Below, piece by piece: positions 5,656-12,098 of a DNA stretch of 14,610 nucleotides. This stretch comes from an uncultured Eubacteriales bacterium. Lineage in GTDB: Bacteria > Bacillota > Clostridia > Lachnospirales > Cellulosilyticaceae. The position numbers and the translations under genes are program-made. Each line of letters starts with the position of its first letter. The first letter of the stretch is position 1. Location: contig URVM01000043.1 in the NCBI GenBank assembly GCA_900551325.1, positions 1-14,610 on the forward strand. The letters are read 5' to 3'. The notes beneath the pieces are model-generated. The model was not told the DNA's origin. It was given only the letters and a program-made list of their open reading frames with translations, and made no database searches.

Positions 5656-7389
5656 TTAATTTCTTACAAATGCTTTAATTGTTGCGATTTTTTTACCTTC
5701 TGCAGCTCCATAAGGTCTAATTGTATACTCTTTTACAGACTCAGGAATAATAAAAGTCTCTGCATAGTGTACCACAAATGGTTCAAAAGCACCTGTTGGA
5801 CTTTCAACAATCGCTTCTTCACCCTCTACTAAATTTAACATATTTACACTGTTATGTGTAGAGTGAAGTACTTTTTCACTAAACCAATGTCTTCTTGTTT
5901 CAATAAATTCACGCTCATGAAGGCCTGTTCTTTCTTCTACAAAGCCTTCTCCCTCTTCAATCACTTGAACTGGGCTTACTAAATTTTCTTCTACCCATTT
6001 AGTCGTACGTGACCAATCAATTACTTTTTCACCATGCTCAAGATGTATTGGACGTGGTAAACCATCTAAACCAAGTCTATCCCAATCCCATAGTTTAAAA
6101 GTAAATATGTAAGGTGTCGCACTAATTTCAAGCGTCATTGTATTACTTCCTGAACAGTGGATAGTCCCTGCTGGTATAAGGAAATGATCGTGTTTGTGGG
6201 CTTTAAATGTATTGATATATTTATCTGCATCAAAGCTCTTTTCTCCTCTTTGAGCTGCATAAAGATCACTAATCATAGCCTCTTTATCTACATTTTCTTT
6301 AAGTCCTAGATAAACATCTGCGCCTTCTTCGCAATCTAAGATATAATAACTTTCATCTTGTGTATAGTGCATTCCAAAAGTTTGTTGAATATACTCAGTT
6401 AATGGATGTACTTGAAGAGATAAGTTTTGCCCACCCATTGTATCTAAGAAGTCAAAACGAATAGGGAACTCTTTTCCAAATCTTGCATGTACACGTGTTC
6501 CTAGAAGTTCTATTGGTTGATAGAACACAACATCGATAGAAGGAACTTCTACTCTTATATCACCAAAACGTAAGTAAAGACTATTTTCTTCTGGTACACC
6601 GTCAAAACTCCAAGCAAAGTTTTCTTTATCTTTATCTAAACCACATACATCTTTCATCCATTGACCACCCCATACACCTGGGTCAAAATATGGAACAACT
6701 CTAAATGGTTGTGATGCCGTTTGTTTAAGGCCTGCAAAGAATGCTTCTGCAGTTATCATCTTTGGTTCATTGGCTACATTTGTATCTAATACATAATCAA
6801 ATGTTTTAAAGTGACTCATTTTATGTCTATCAGCCATACGCCACTCTACAAAGAAGCCTCTCTTATACTTTGTAAGGATTGGTGCATCACTATTGGTGAT
6901 ATTCCAGTTACTCATTCCTTTACGGTAACGTAATTGGATTTCCCATCTTGCAAGATCTGCATAAATATATAAGTCTCCTGTTGTAATAAGCCCTGCACCT
7001 ACACCAATAACAAGTACATTTCCTGTTGCTTTTTCGATTTGCTCTCTCGCCGCTTCTAACTCCTCATCGATAAACACATCTTTAAAGTTCTTTGTTGTAA
7101 GCACACCAAATACACGGTCTTCGGTTAAGTACTCATCAATAGCCTTTGTAAGTACCTCTTCTTTTAAAGCACATTCATCTGAGTATATAACTTTCTCAAA
7201 TGCAATCCCCTCTAACCCTTGTACAATTTCTTCTACATTTACACCTGGGTAACAATCTACTACTACTACATTCTTTTCTTGTTCTTTTAGATCCTTCTTA
7301 ATAACTGTTGTTACCCTTTCATAACCTGCTACTGCATGTAAATCATAGCCCTTTACTCTTACCTCAGGGTATTTATCATATCTTGCCAT
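5656..7389 (-). CDS. Class I mannose-6-phosphate isomerase-like protein with extra N-terminal domain
   Basis: A 577-residue protein. About 230 to the end is a type I phosphomannose isomerase cupin, interconverting mannose-6-phosphate and fructose-6-phosphate. The PMI domain begins near DPGVWGGQWM (236-245). Predicted zinc ligands by comparison with ManA are Q326 and H328 (LSLQVHP), E346 (DESYYIL) and H411 (AGTIHCSG), followed by TLEISATPYIFTFKLWDWDR (419-438). The N-terminal 225 residues are not part of a normal ManA. They hold strand-like NVVVVDCYPGVN (40-51) and NVLVIGVGAGLITTGDLYIYADLARWEIQ, which faintly resemble a P-loop kinase fold without the GxGK[ST] motif. The start is ATG 7389, with AGGAGAGG upstream; a GTG at 7410 would run through that site. 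It follows the GH38 gene by 39 bases, so it is probably cotranscribed. Confidence 0.88.
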   Translation of the reverse strand: MARYDKYPEVRVKGYDLHAVAGYERVTTVIKKDLKEQEKNVVVVDCYPGVNVEEIVQGLEGIAFEKVIYSDECALKEEVLTKAIDEYLTEDRVFGVLTTKNFKDVFIDEELEAAREQIEKATGNVLVIGVGAGLITTGDLYIYADLARWEIQLRYRKGMSNWNITNSDAPILTKYKRGFFVEWRMADRHKMSHFKTFDYVLDTNVANEPKMITAEAFFAGLKQTASQPFRVVPYFDPGVWGGQWMKDVCGLDKDKENFAWSFDGVPEENSLYLRFGDIRVEVPSIDVVFYQPIELLGTRVHARFGKEFPIRFDFLDTMGGQNLSLQVHPLTEYIQQTFGMHYTQDESYYILDCEEGADVYLGLKENVDKEAMISDLYAAQRGEKSFDADKYINTFKAHKHDHFLIPAGTIHCSGSNTMTLEISATPYIFTFKLWDWDRLGLDGLPRPIHLEHGEKVIDWSRTTKWVEENLVSPVQVIEEGEGFVEERTGLHEREFIETRRHWFSEKVLHSTHNSVNMLNLVEGEEAIVESPTGAFEPFVVHYAETFIIPESVKEYTIRPYGAAEGKKIATIKAFVRN

Positions 7390-7428
7390 TTTTAGTCCTC
7401 TCCTAATCACATCGTCAATAGTATATTT

Positions 7429-9798
7429 CTAGTTCGTCATAAATGTTACTACGCCGTAATCCTCATTCTTCATTGTTGTAAAGCTATCTTGTGCAACTTC
7501 TTTTTCCACTACATTAAGGCTGTAGCAAAACTCTGTTACACCTGATAAGTCCATCTTAAAGTTTGTTTCCCAAATGTTATTCATAATCCATGAATAAACA
7601 TCTCTCTTATTATTCTCTTCTTTGTTATCGCAAAGTAAGATTGGATGATGTTTAAGTTCACCCATGTAAATCATAGGTGCATCTTTTGTTTGGATTAAAA
7701 TATTATTGTTTGGTGTTTCGTACACTAGACCATTATCAATGAGATAATATTCCATACATGTTCCTGGAATTTGGTCTACACCTGGTCTAAAACATACATC
7801 TCCCTTATCTACATAAAGGGTATACTCTGGTAAGTTTAGTGTTAATGGTAATAAAATATTCTCGATATTTTGTGAGAATGTTTTAGCAATCTTATACTTA
7901 AACTCTACTTTTGGAAGATGACTATACATTTTAATTACAACACTACTAAAATATGTTCCTTCTAATTTGTAAACTAGTTCAAATGTCTTAAACACTGGTC
8001 CATTGTCTATTAGTTTTACTTCTGTTAGTTCACCAATATATTTCTTAGCATGAAGCCCTCTAATATTTCTTCCTAAAAGACGTCTTTCTTCATAGACATC
8101 TGTACGAATTTCAGTACTTTCATAGATTGGAGTAAAGAAACGTGCATCGCCTTCTTTTAACATTTCTATATTATCTATCTTGTTATAGAAAGAGGTTACG
8201 CCTTTTCCTATTTCATAACTTACTTTAAAGAAGTCATTTTCTATACCATAAGGTAAAGTATAAGTTACTGGATCATAAGTATTGATAATATCTCTTACAC
8301 GCTCTGATCCTGTATAAGCAACACGTGTGCTACCTTTTACTTGTTTTGGTGCTTTTTCAACGAATGTATAAGTCTTTTCTTCATAAGCTTCGAAGTGATC
8401 CACAAATGTAATGAGTACACCTCTTGGGTGAGACGATGTTTGTGTTTCCATGATATTGCCTGTTTCATCTGATACAACTTCTACACCATCATACTTCCAT
8501 ACTTCGATATAGAACTCTACTACTTTTTTTCCTACTCTATCTGATGCATTAATTGCTTTAATTCTACCATCTCTATCATAGTATCTTAACTTATCACCTT
8601 TACTATGAAGAATGCGATTTAAGTTTTTAGCTGCTGCTTCATGCGCTTTAGAAGCATAACTATTTTTACGAATATCTAAGTTTTGAACCATTGTATCATA
8701 TGGATTTGTAATAGTTGAAGAATGTCCCCAAGTATGCTCTGCATATACTAACAAATTATCCTGAGCTTCTTTTCTAAAATCTTCTCTCATCACCTTATGT
8801 TCTGGGTCAAGACATTCACAAAGATGATACATTCTTTGAGCTTCTTTGTAATGCTTAACTGGATATGGTGTACTTCCAACACCATGTGCCCACCAGTCTG
8901 TTAAATCACCTTTATATGTTGGAATATTACCGAGTTGATCTTTAATAGCTTCATAAAGTTTTGCTATTGTTACCATTTCTACTTCTACTTCTTGGCCATA
9001 AAGAGTATTAAACTCTTCTATTAAATCAAGAATATCCATATTAGGAGGGGCATTATCACTAAATACACCAGATACACTTGTAATCATAAAGTTGTAATCA
9101 TAGCCATAATCTGCACACTCTTTTAAGTAGTCATATAAATTACCTTTAAAGCTTTCTACTGGTGTTTTTGGCTTTTCACTTCCAAAGTAGTTTTCTGTCA
9201 TAAAGTTAGCATGCTTATTTGGTACAAGACCTAATGCATTACCTAAGTTATAATGTTCTCCACTCCATACAAGTAGTTTTTTACCTTCATTATTTTCCCA
9301 GAAGTATGGTTTTTGATTCTGGTAAAGAGGGTACATACCATGATGGCAGTGAATGTTTGTGAAAAGGAACTCTATACCGTTATCTACAAATGCATCTAAG
9401 CTTCCTAAAGAGATTCCATTTATATCTGCATTCATAGCAACTTTTACTGGAACATCATATTGCTTAAAGTAATCTACCATCTCTTTTGTACGTTCATTTA
9501 ACACTTGTTTATCTACTAAATCTGTAAAGTTAAGATAGCTTGCTGAAAGTCCAATACCACCTTTTTTTACTTGCTCTATAAAGCTATCTTTCTCTTCTTG
9601 AGTAGCTTCTTCTAAGAATTTTTCTACACAGTAATAAGTTTCACAATTCCATTTAAAAGCTGGTCTTTTAGCTGTCATTTCTACTGCTGATCTTATATAA
9701 TCCATATGATTGTACATAATTTTTTCTTGTAAATCTGTGTAACCTATATCTGTGTGTGAATGGTGAATCACATAAACTTTCCATTTGCGATCTAACAT
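7429..9798 (-). CDS. Glycoside hydrolase family 38 (alpha-mannosidase-like)
   Basis: A 789-residue enzyme without signal peptide, so cytoplasmic. The N-terminal (beta/alpha) domain carries the GH38 metal motif HHSHTDIGY (H15, D17), a probable nucleophile D125 in MNADINGIS, and a further metal or active-site histidine in YAEHTWGHSSTI (H355/H359). Residues after about 400 form the beta-rich central and C-terminal domains typical of the family. Family members are retaining, zinc-dependent alpha-mannosidases. Some related proteins annotated as DUF5054 share the N-terminal motifs without proven activity, so substrate is inferred mainly from the neighbouring mannose-6-phosphate isomerase and sugar kinase. 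The start is clear: GGAGG six bases before ATG 9798. It is the first gene of the minus-strand cluster, transcribed away from the ROK kinase gene. The exact oligosaccharide, and how it enters the cell, are not visible here. Confidence 0.85.
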   Translation of the reverse strand: MLDRKWKVYVIHHSHTDIGYTDLQEKIMYNHMDYIRSAVEMTAKRPAFKWNCETYYCVEKFLEEATQEEKDSFIEQVKKGGIGLSASYLNFTDLVDKQVLNERTKEMVDYFKQYDVPVKVAMNADINGISLGSLDAFVDNGIEFLFTNIHCHHGMYPLYQNQKPYFWENNEGKKLLVWSGEHYNLGNALGLVPNKHANFMTENYFGSEKPKTPVESFKGNLYDYLKECADYGYDYNFMITSVSGVFSDNAPPNMDILDLIEEFNTLYGQEVEVEMVTIAKLYEAIKDQLGNIPTYKGDLTDWWAHGVGSTPYPVKHYKEAQRMYHLCECLDPEHKVMREDFRKEAQDNLLVYAEHTWGHSSTITNPYDTMVQNLDIRKNSYASKAHEAAAKNLNRILHSKGDKLRYYDRDGRIKAINASDRVGKKVVEFYIEVWKYDGVEVVSDETGNIMETQTSSHPRGVLITFVDHFEAYEEKTYTFVEKAPKQVKGSTRVAYTGSERVRDIINTYDPVTYTLPYGIENDFFKVSYEIGKGVTSFYNKIDNIEMLKEGDARFFTPIYESTEIRTDVYEERRLLGRNIRGLHAKKYIGELTEVKLIDNGPVFKTFELVYKLEGTYFSSVVIKMYSHLPKVEFKYKIAKTFSQNIENILLPLTLNLPEYTLYVDKGDVCFRPGVDQIPGTCMEYYLIDNGLVYETPNNNILIQTKDAPMIYMGELKHHPILLCDNKEENNKRDVYSWIMNNIWETNFKMDLSGVTEFCYSLNVVEKEVAQDSFTTMKNEDYGVVTFMTN

Positions 9799-9815
9799 AC
9801 CCTGCCTCCTAATAT

Positions 9816-9870
9816 TACTTTAGTAATTTTTTTTACTTTAATTATTATTTTTGATTCTTAGTACTTTAAT
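9816..9870. repeat. Three TACTTTAAT-type direct repeats before the mannosidase gene
   Basis: TACTTTAGT (9816-9824), TACTTTAAT (9834-9842) and TACTTTAAT (9862-9870), spaced 18 and 28 bases apart. They lie in the leader and promoter side of the mannosidase gene. They may be a second regulator site, or simply AT-rich low-complexity sequence. On the minus strand the last copy reads ATTAAAGTA, and TTAAAG there could act as a -35 box with TAATAA about 16-17 bases on. Confidence 0.35.
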
Positions 9871-9877
9871 TGGATAG

Positions 9878-9937
9878 TAACATATGTTATATATTAATTC
9901 AATATGTTATAATATATTTTTATTATGTTATAACATA
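9878..9937. promoter_or_regulatory. Triple palindromic operator region, probable GntR/HutC sites
   Basis: Three copies of TATGTTATA begin at 9883, 9903 and 9924, spaced 20 and 21 bases, close to two helical turns. The third is a perfect palindrome TATGTTATAACATA (9924-9937). The second is TATGTTATAATATA (9903-9916), one base off. The first is embedded in the palindrome TAACATATGTTA (9878-9889). The central GT-N4-AC layout is seen in many GntR-family operators. Placement between the divergent mannosidase and kinase genes suggests joint repression by the GntR protein encoded downstream. Confidence 0.65.
9898..9926 (+). promoter_or_regulatory. Candidate promoter for the ROK kinase gene
   Basis: TTCAAT (9898-9903), 17-base spacer, TATTAT (9921-9926). 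Initiation would fall near 9933. It overlaps the second and third operator palindromes, so bound repressor would block it. An alternative is TTGGAT (9870-9875) with TATTAA (9892-9897), spacer 16. Confidence 0.45.
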
Positions 9938-9965
9938 TATTATGAATTTAGAAAGGACTTTCTAT

Positions 9966-10892
9966 ATGAATGGATTTATTGCACTTGATGTTGGTGGTAC
10001 AGCTATAAAAGCTGGTGTTATTTCGTCTACAGGTCAACTTATTAGCCCTAAAATTTCTCACTATCCTTCTCTTTCTCATACAGATTTGGGAACTCTTTTG
10101 AATCACTTTTCGTCTATTATTATAGATGAGTTAAATAATGTATCTTCTTCTATTACAATTCAAGGTATTGGTATGGCTTTTCCTGGCCCTTTTGATTATG
10201 CAAAAGGAATTTCTCTTATGCAAAATATCAATAAATATGATGCTCTTTATGGAATAGACCTACCTGGAGCCCTTACAATTAAGCTAAATCACTGTGAAAC
10301 TTTCAAAACCCAAGCTGCCCCAAACTATACAATTCGTTTTGAAAATGATGCTAGTCTTTATGCTTTAGGTGAAACTGTACAAGATGAAAATCTTATGAAT
10401 GGAAGGGTTCTTTGTCTATGTATTGGTACAGGCCTTGGGTCTGCATTTTTAGAAGATGGCAAACTCATCACTTCTAGATGGGATGTTCCCGCTAACGGTT
10501 GGGTTTATGATACACCTTTCTTAGGTAGTATTATTGATGATTATATATCTGCACGTGGAATACTAAATCTCCATAAGGAGCTTCACGGAATTACTATGTC
10601 AGATGTTAAATCTATTGCTGATCTAGCACTCCAAGGTGATTTACATGCTCTTACCACTTTCTCTCACTTTGGAAAACGCTTAGGTGATGCTATAAAAGGT
10701 TTTATAGAAACTTTTAAACCACATACTATCGTTATTGGTGGGCAAATCGCCAAAAGTTATTCTTTATTTGAGTCTGGATTACAATCTTCACTGGTTACAT
10801 GTCCCCCATCTATCCATATAAAGTTAAGCACAGATTCTTCTTTGAGTACACTTATTGGCGTTAGACAGCTCTTTCTAGATAAATTATCTTAG
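9966..10892 (+). CDS. ROK family sugar kinase
   Basis: Cytoplasmic ATP-dependent sugar kinase of 308 residues, the usual ROK length. It has the N-terminal phosphate motif LDVGGTAIKAG (7-17), GMAFPGPFDY (69-78), the catalytic aspartate D128 in FENDASLYALGE and the second phosphate loop IGTGLGSA (153-160). There is no N-terminal helix-turn-helix, so it is an enzyme rather than a ROK repressor. The sugar-contacting ExGH motif and the zinc-binding cysteine cluster of classic glucokinases are absent. In that place is ANGWVYDTPFLGSIIDDYISARG (176-198 region), so the substrate is uncertain. Mannose is inferred from the divergent mannosidase and isomerase genes. I chose ATG 9966, preceded by AAAGGA with an 8-base gap. 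Earlier in-frame starts (TTG 9870, ATG 9942) lie in the operator region and lack a ribosome binding site. Confidence 0.88.
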   Translation: MNGFIALDVGGTAIKAGVISSTGQLISPKISHYPSLSHTDLGTLLNHFSSIIIDELNNVSSSITIQGIGMAFPGPFDYAKGISLMQNINKYDALYGIDLPGALTIKLNHCETFKTQAAPNYTIRFENDASLYALGETVQDENLMNGRVLCLCIGTGLGSAFLEDGKLITSRWDVPANGWVYDTPFLGSIIDDYISARGILNLHKELHGITMSDVKSIADLALQGDLHALTTFSHFGKRLGDAIKGFIETFKPHTIVIGGQIAKSYSLFESGLQSSLVTCPPSIHIKLSTDSSLSTLIGVRQLFLDKLS

Positions 10893-10944
10893 ATATTTAT
10901 TAAAATTTATTACTCTCTCTTTGCAATTTATTTGAACATAATTA

Positions 10945-10989
10945 AAAAAGATGTATAGATACTTATATGTTGTATCTATACATCTTTTT
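10945..10989. terminator. Bidirectional terminator between the ROK and Dabb genes
   Basis: A perfect 18-bp stem: AAAAAGATGTATAGATAC (10945-10962) against its complement at 10972-10989, with a 9-base loop. A T-run follows on plus and the A-run gives one on minus. It ends the kinase gene and the convergent Dabb gene, whose stop is at 10994. Confidence 0.9.
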
Positions 10990-10993
10990 ATTT

Positions 10994-11299
10994 TTAAACT
11001 ATATAGTCTACTACTGCACGGGATATTGCTACTTGCCTTACTATATCATTAGCTACCTCTAAATGCTTAGGATGTGCTTGATAGAAATCAAGAGCTTCCT
11101 TATCTTCAAAGGTTGAATAAAGTACTACGTCATAACTCATCTCACTTGTATTAAAGTTAAGACCTACTTCTATTTCTAGGAGCCCTTCTATTTGTCCTTT
11201 TAATCCTTCAAGTCTTTCTTTAACTTTAGTCATTACTTCCTCTTTTGAACCATGTTCAGCATGTTCTGCTACCTTCCACATTACAATATGCTTAACCAT
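10994..11299 (-). CDS. Dabb family stress-responsive alpha/beta-barrel protein
   Basis: A 101-residue single-domain protein of the Dabb type (dimeric ferredoxin-like barrel). Recognisable features are the N-terminal MVKHIVMWKV strand, the helix KEEVMTKVKERLEGLKGQIEGL in pieces, LEIEVGLNFN (41-50 region), SYDVVLYSTFEDKEALDFYQAHPKH and the closing SRAVVDY. The molecular role of bacterial stand-alone Dabb proteins is mostly unknown; some relatives are stress-induced and plant relatives bind small hydrophobic ligands. I make no specific claim. GGGAGG lies 7 bases before ATG 11299. A TATAAT box sits at 11347-11352 (minus) without a clear -35. It appears monocistronic and convergent with the kinase gene. 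Confidence 0.88.
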   Translation of the reverse strand: MVKHIVMWKVAEHAEHGSKEEVMTKVKERLEGLKGQIEGLLEIEVGLNFNTSEMSYDVVLYSTFEDKEALDFYQAHPKHLEVANDIVRQVAISRAVVDYIV

Positions 11300-11426
11300 T
11301 TTTTATCCTCCCTACCATATGATACTCTATTGTTTTTATACTATCTATTATACTACCTCTTATATTTCTTATCATACTATTTCTATATAATTAATCCATA
11401 TTATGTTTATTATAATTTTATAATAT

Positions 11427-11470
11427 AAAAGAGTTAGCTTTACTTATTTTCTAAGTATAACTAACTCCTT
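11427..11470. terminator. Terminator of the copA-csoR operon
   Basis: Arms GAGTTAG (11431-11437) and CTAACTC (11461-11467) enclose a second stem TACTTA/TAAGTA (11441-11446/11452-11457) with a 5-base loop and 3-base internal loops. On the minus strand TTTTAT follows, 60 bases beyond the csoR stop. T-rich sequence on plus makes it weakly bidirectional. Confidence 0.75.
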
Positions 11471-11526
11471 TATCTATAATTCTATATCTTTGTATTTACT
11501 TAACTGCTACATCCATAAGTTCTAAT

Positions 11527-11787
11527 TTACTTAGCTAACTTATCAATAATAGAAAGTACTTCTTCTATCTTTTGTGCTTTATTATCTTCTACTGCTTCTA
11601 CTACACAATGTTCCATATGTGCTTTTAAAACTTCTCTGTTAGCCTTTTTAAGGAGTGCCTCTACTGCTAGCAGTTGATTGGATATGTCTATACAATAGCG
11701 GTCTTCCTCTATCATCTTTAAAACCCCTTCTATTTGTCCTTTAGCGGTTTTAAGGTATCTACCTACCTTATCTTTATCTGCTTTCAT
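11527..11787 (-). CDS. csoR: CsoR-family copper-sensing repressor
   Basis: An all-helical 86-residue metal-sensing repressor of the CsoR/RcnR/FrmR family (DUF156). The copper ligands of CsoR are present: C32 (after Y31, in DRYCIDI), H57 and C61 (HMEHC). They have the same spacing as C36, H61 and C65 of the Mycobacterium tuberculosis protein, offset by four. The Y-C pair and the H-x3-C spacing favour Cu(I) sensing over nickel or formaldehyde sensing. Apo-CsoR binds operator DNA and releases it when Cu(I) binds. GAGGAG lies six bases before the ATG. It follows copA by 104 bases on the same strand and is probably in the same transcript, so it would regulate its own synthesis through the operator upstream of copA. 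Confidence 0.92.
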   Translation of the reverse strand: MKADKDKVGRYLKTAKGQIEGVLKMIEEDRYCIDISNQLLAVEALLKKANREVLKAHMEHCVVEAVEDNKAQKIEEVLSIIDKLAK

Positions 11788-11817
11788 TTAGAACTCCTCT
11801 ATTCTTTATTGATTTCT

Positions 11818-11875
11818 TTATGTTAGTTTTTATAGATTTTAGCTATATATATTCTATTTTCCTATTCTAACATAA
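11818..11875 (-). other. Intercistronic stem-loop between copA and csoR
   Basis: TTATGTTAG (11818-11826) and CTAACATAA (11867-11875) form a 9-bp outer stem around a smaller hairpin TATAG/CTATA (11831-11835/11843-11847). No T-run follows on the minus strand, so processing or partial termination is more likely than full termination. A separate csoR promoter in this AT-rich gap cannot be excluded. Confidence 0.4.
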
Positions 11876-11891
11876 TTTGTTTATCTATGCC

Positions 11892-12098
11892 CTAGTTTAT
11901 ACTTACTACTTCGTATCCTGCATCCTCTACTGTAGTTTTAAGTACAGCTTCACTTACTTCACTTGTAAGATTAATTGTTGCTGTTTTAGTTCCTAAATCT
12001 ACTGTTGCACTTACACCTTCTAAAGCATTAAGAGCTTTTTCTACTCTTCCTGAACAATGTCCACAGCTCATACCTTCAATTACCATATATTTTGTCAT
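11892..12098 (-). CDS. Possible internal in-frame start giving a free CopZ-like copper chaperone
   Basis: Within the 3' end of copA, in the same frame, an ATG at 12098 (residue 792) is preceded by AAGGAG at 12108-12113, a 9-base gap. Translation from it would yield a 68-residue protein, MTKYMVIEGMSCGHC onwards. That is the size and shape of CopZ, the cytoplasmic Cu(I) chaperone that feeds CopA: a CxxC near the N-terminus and the beta-alpha-beta-beta-alpha-beta fold pattern. In many Firmicutes copZ is a separate gene beside copA. The arrangement suggests copA and copZ were fused by loss of a stop codon while copZ's own ribosome binding site was kept. Whether the internal start is used is inference. 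Confidence 0.5.
   Translation of the reverse strand: MTKYMVIEGMSCGHCSGRVEKALNALEGVSATVDLGTKTATINLTSEVSEAVLKTTVEDAGYEVVSIN

Noticed and set aside
9876..9940. A catabolite-repression cre site
   Set aside because: The palindromes lack the central CG of the cre consensus.
9870..9965. N-terminal extension of the ROK kinase from TTG 9870 or ATG 9942
   Set aside because: The extension encodes a Tyr/Ile-rich stretch out of the operator palindromes and has no ribosome binding site; ROK kinases start just before the DxGGT motif.
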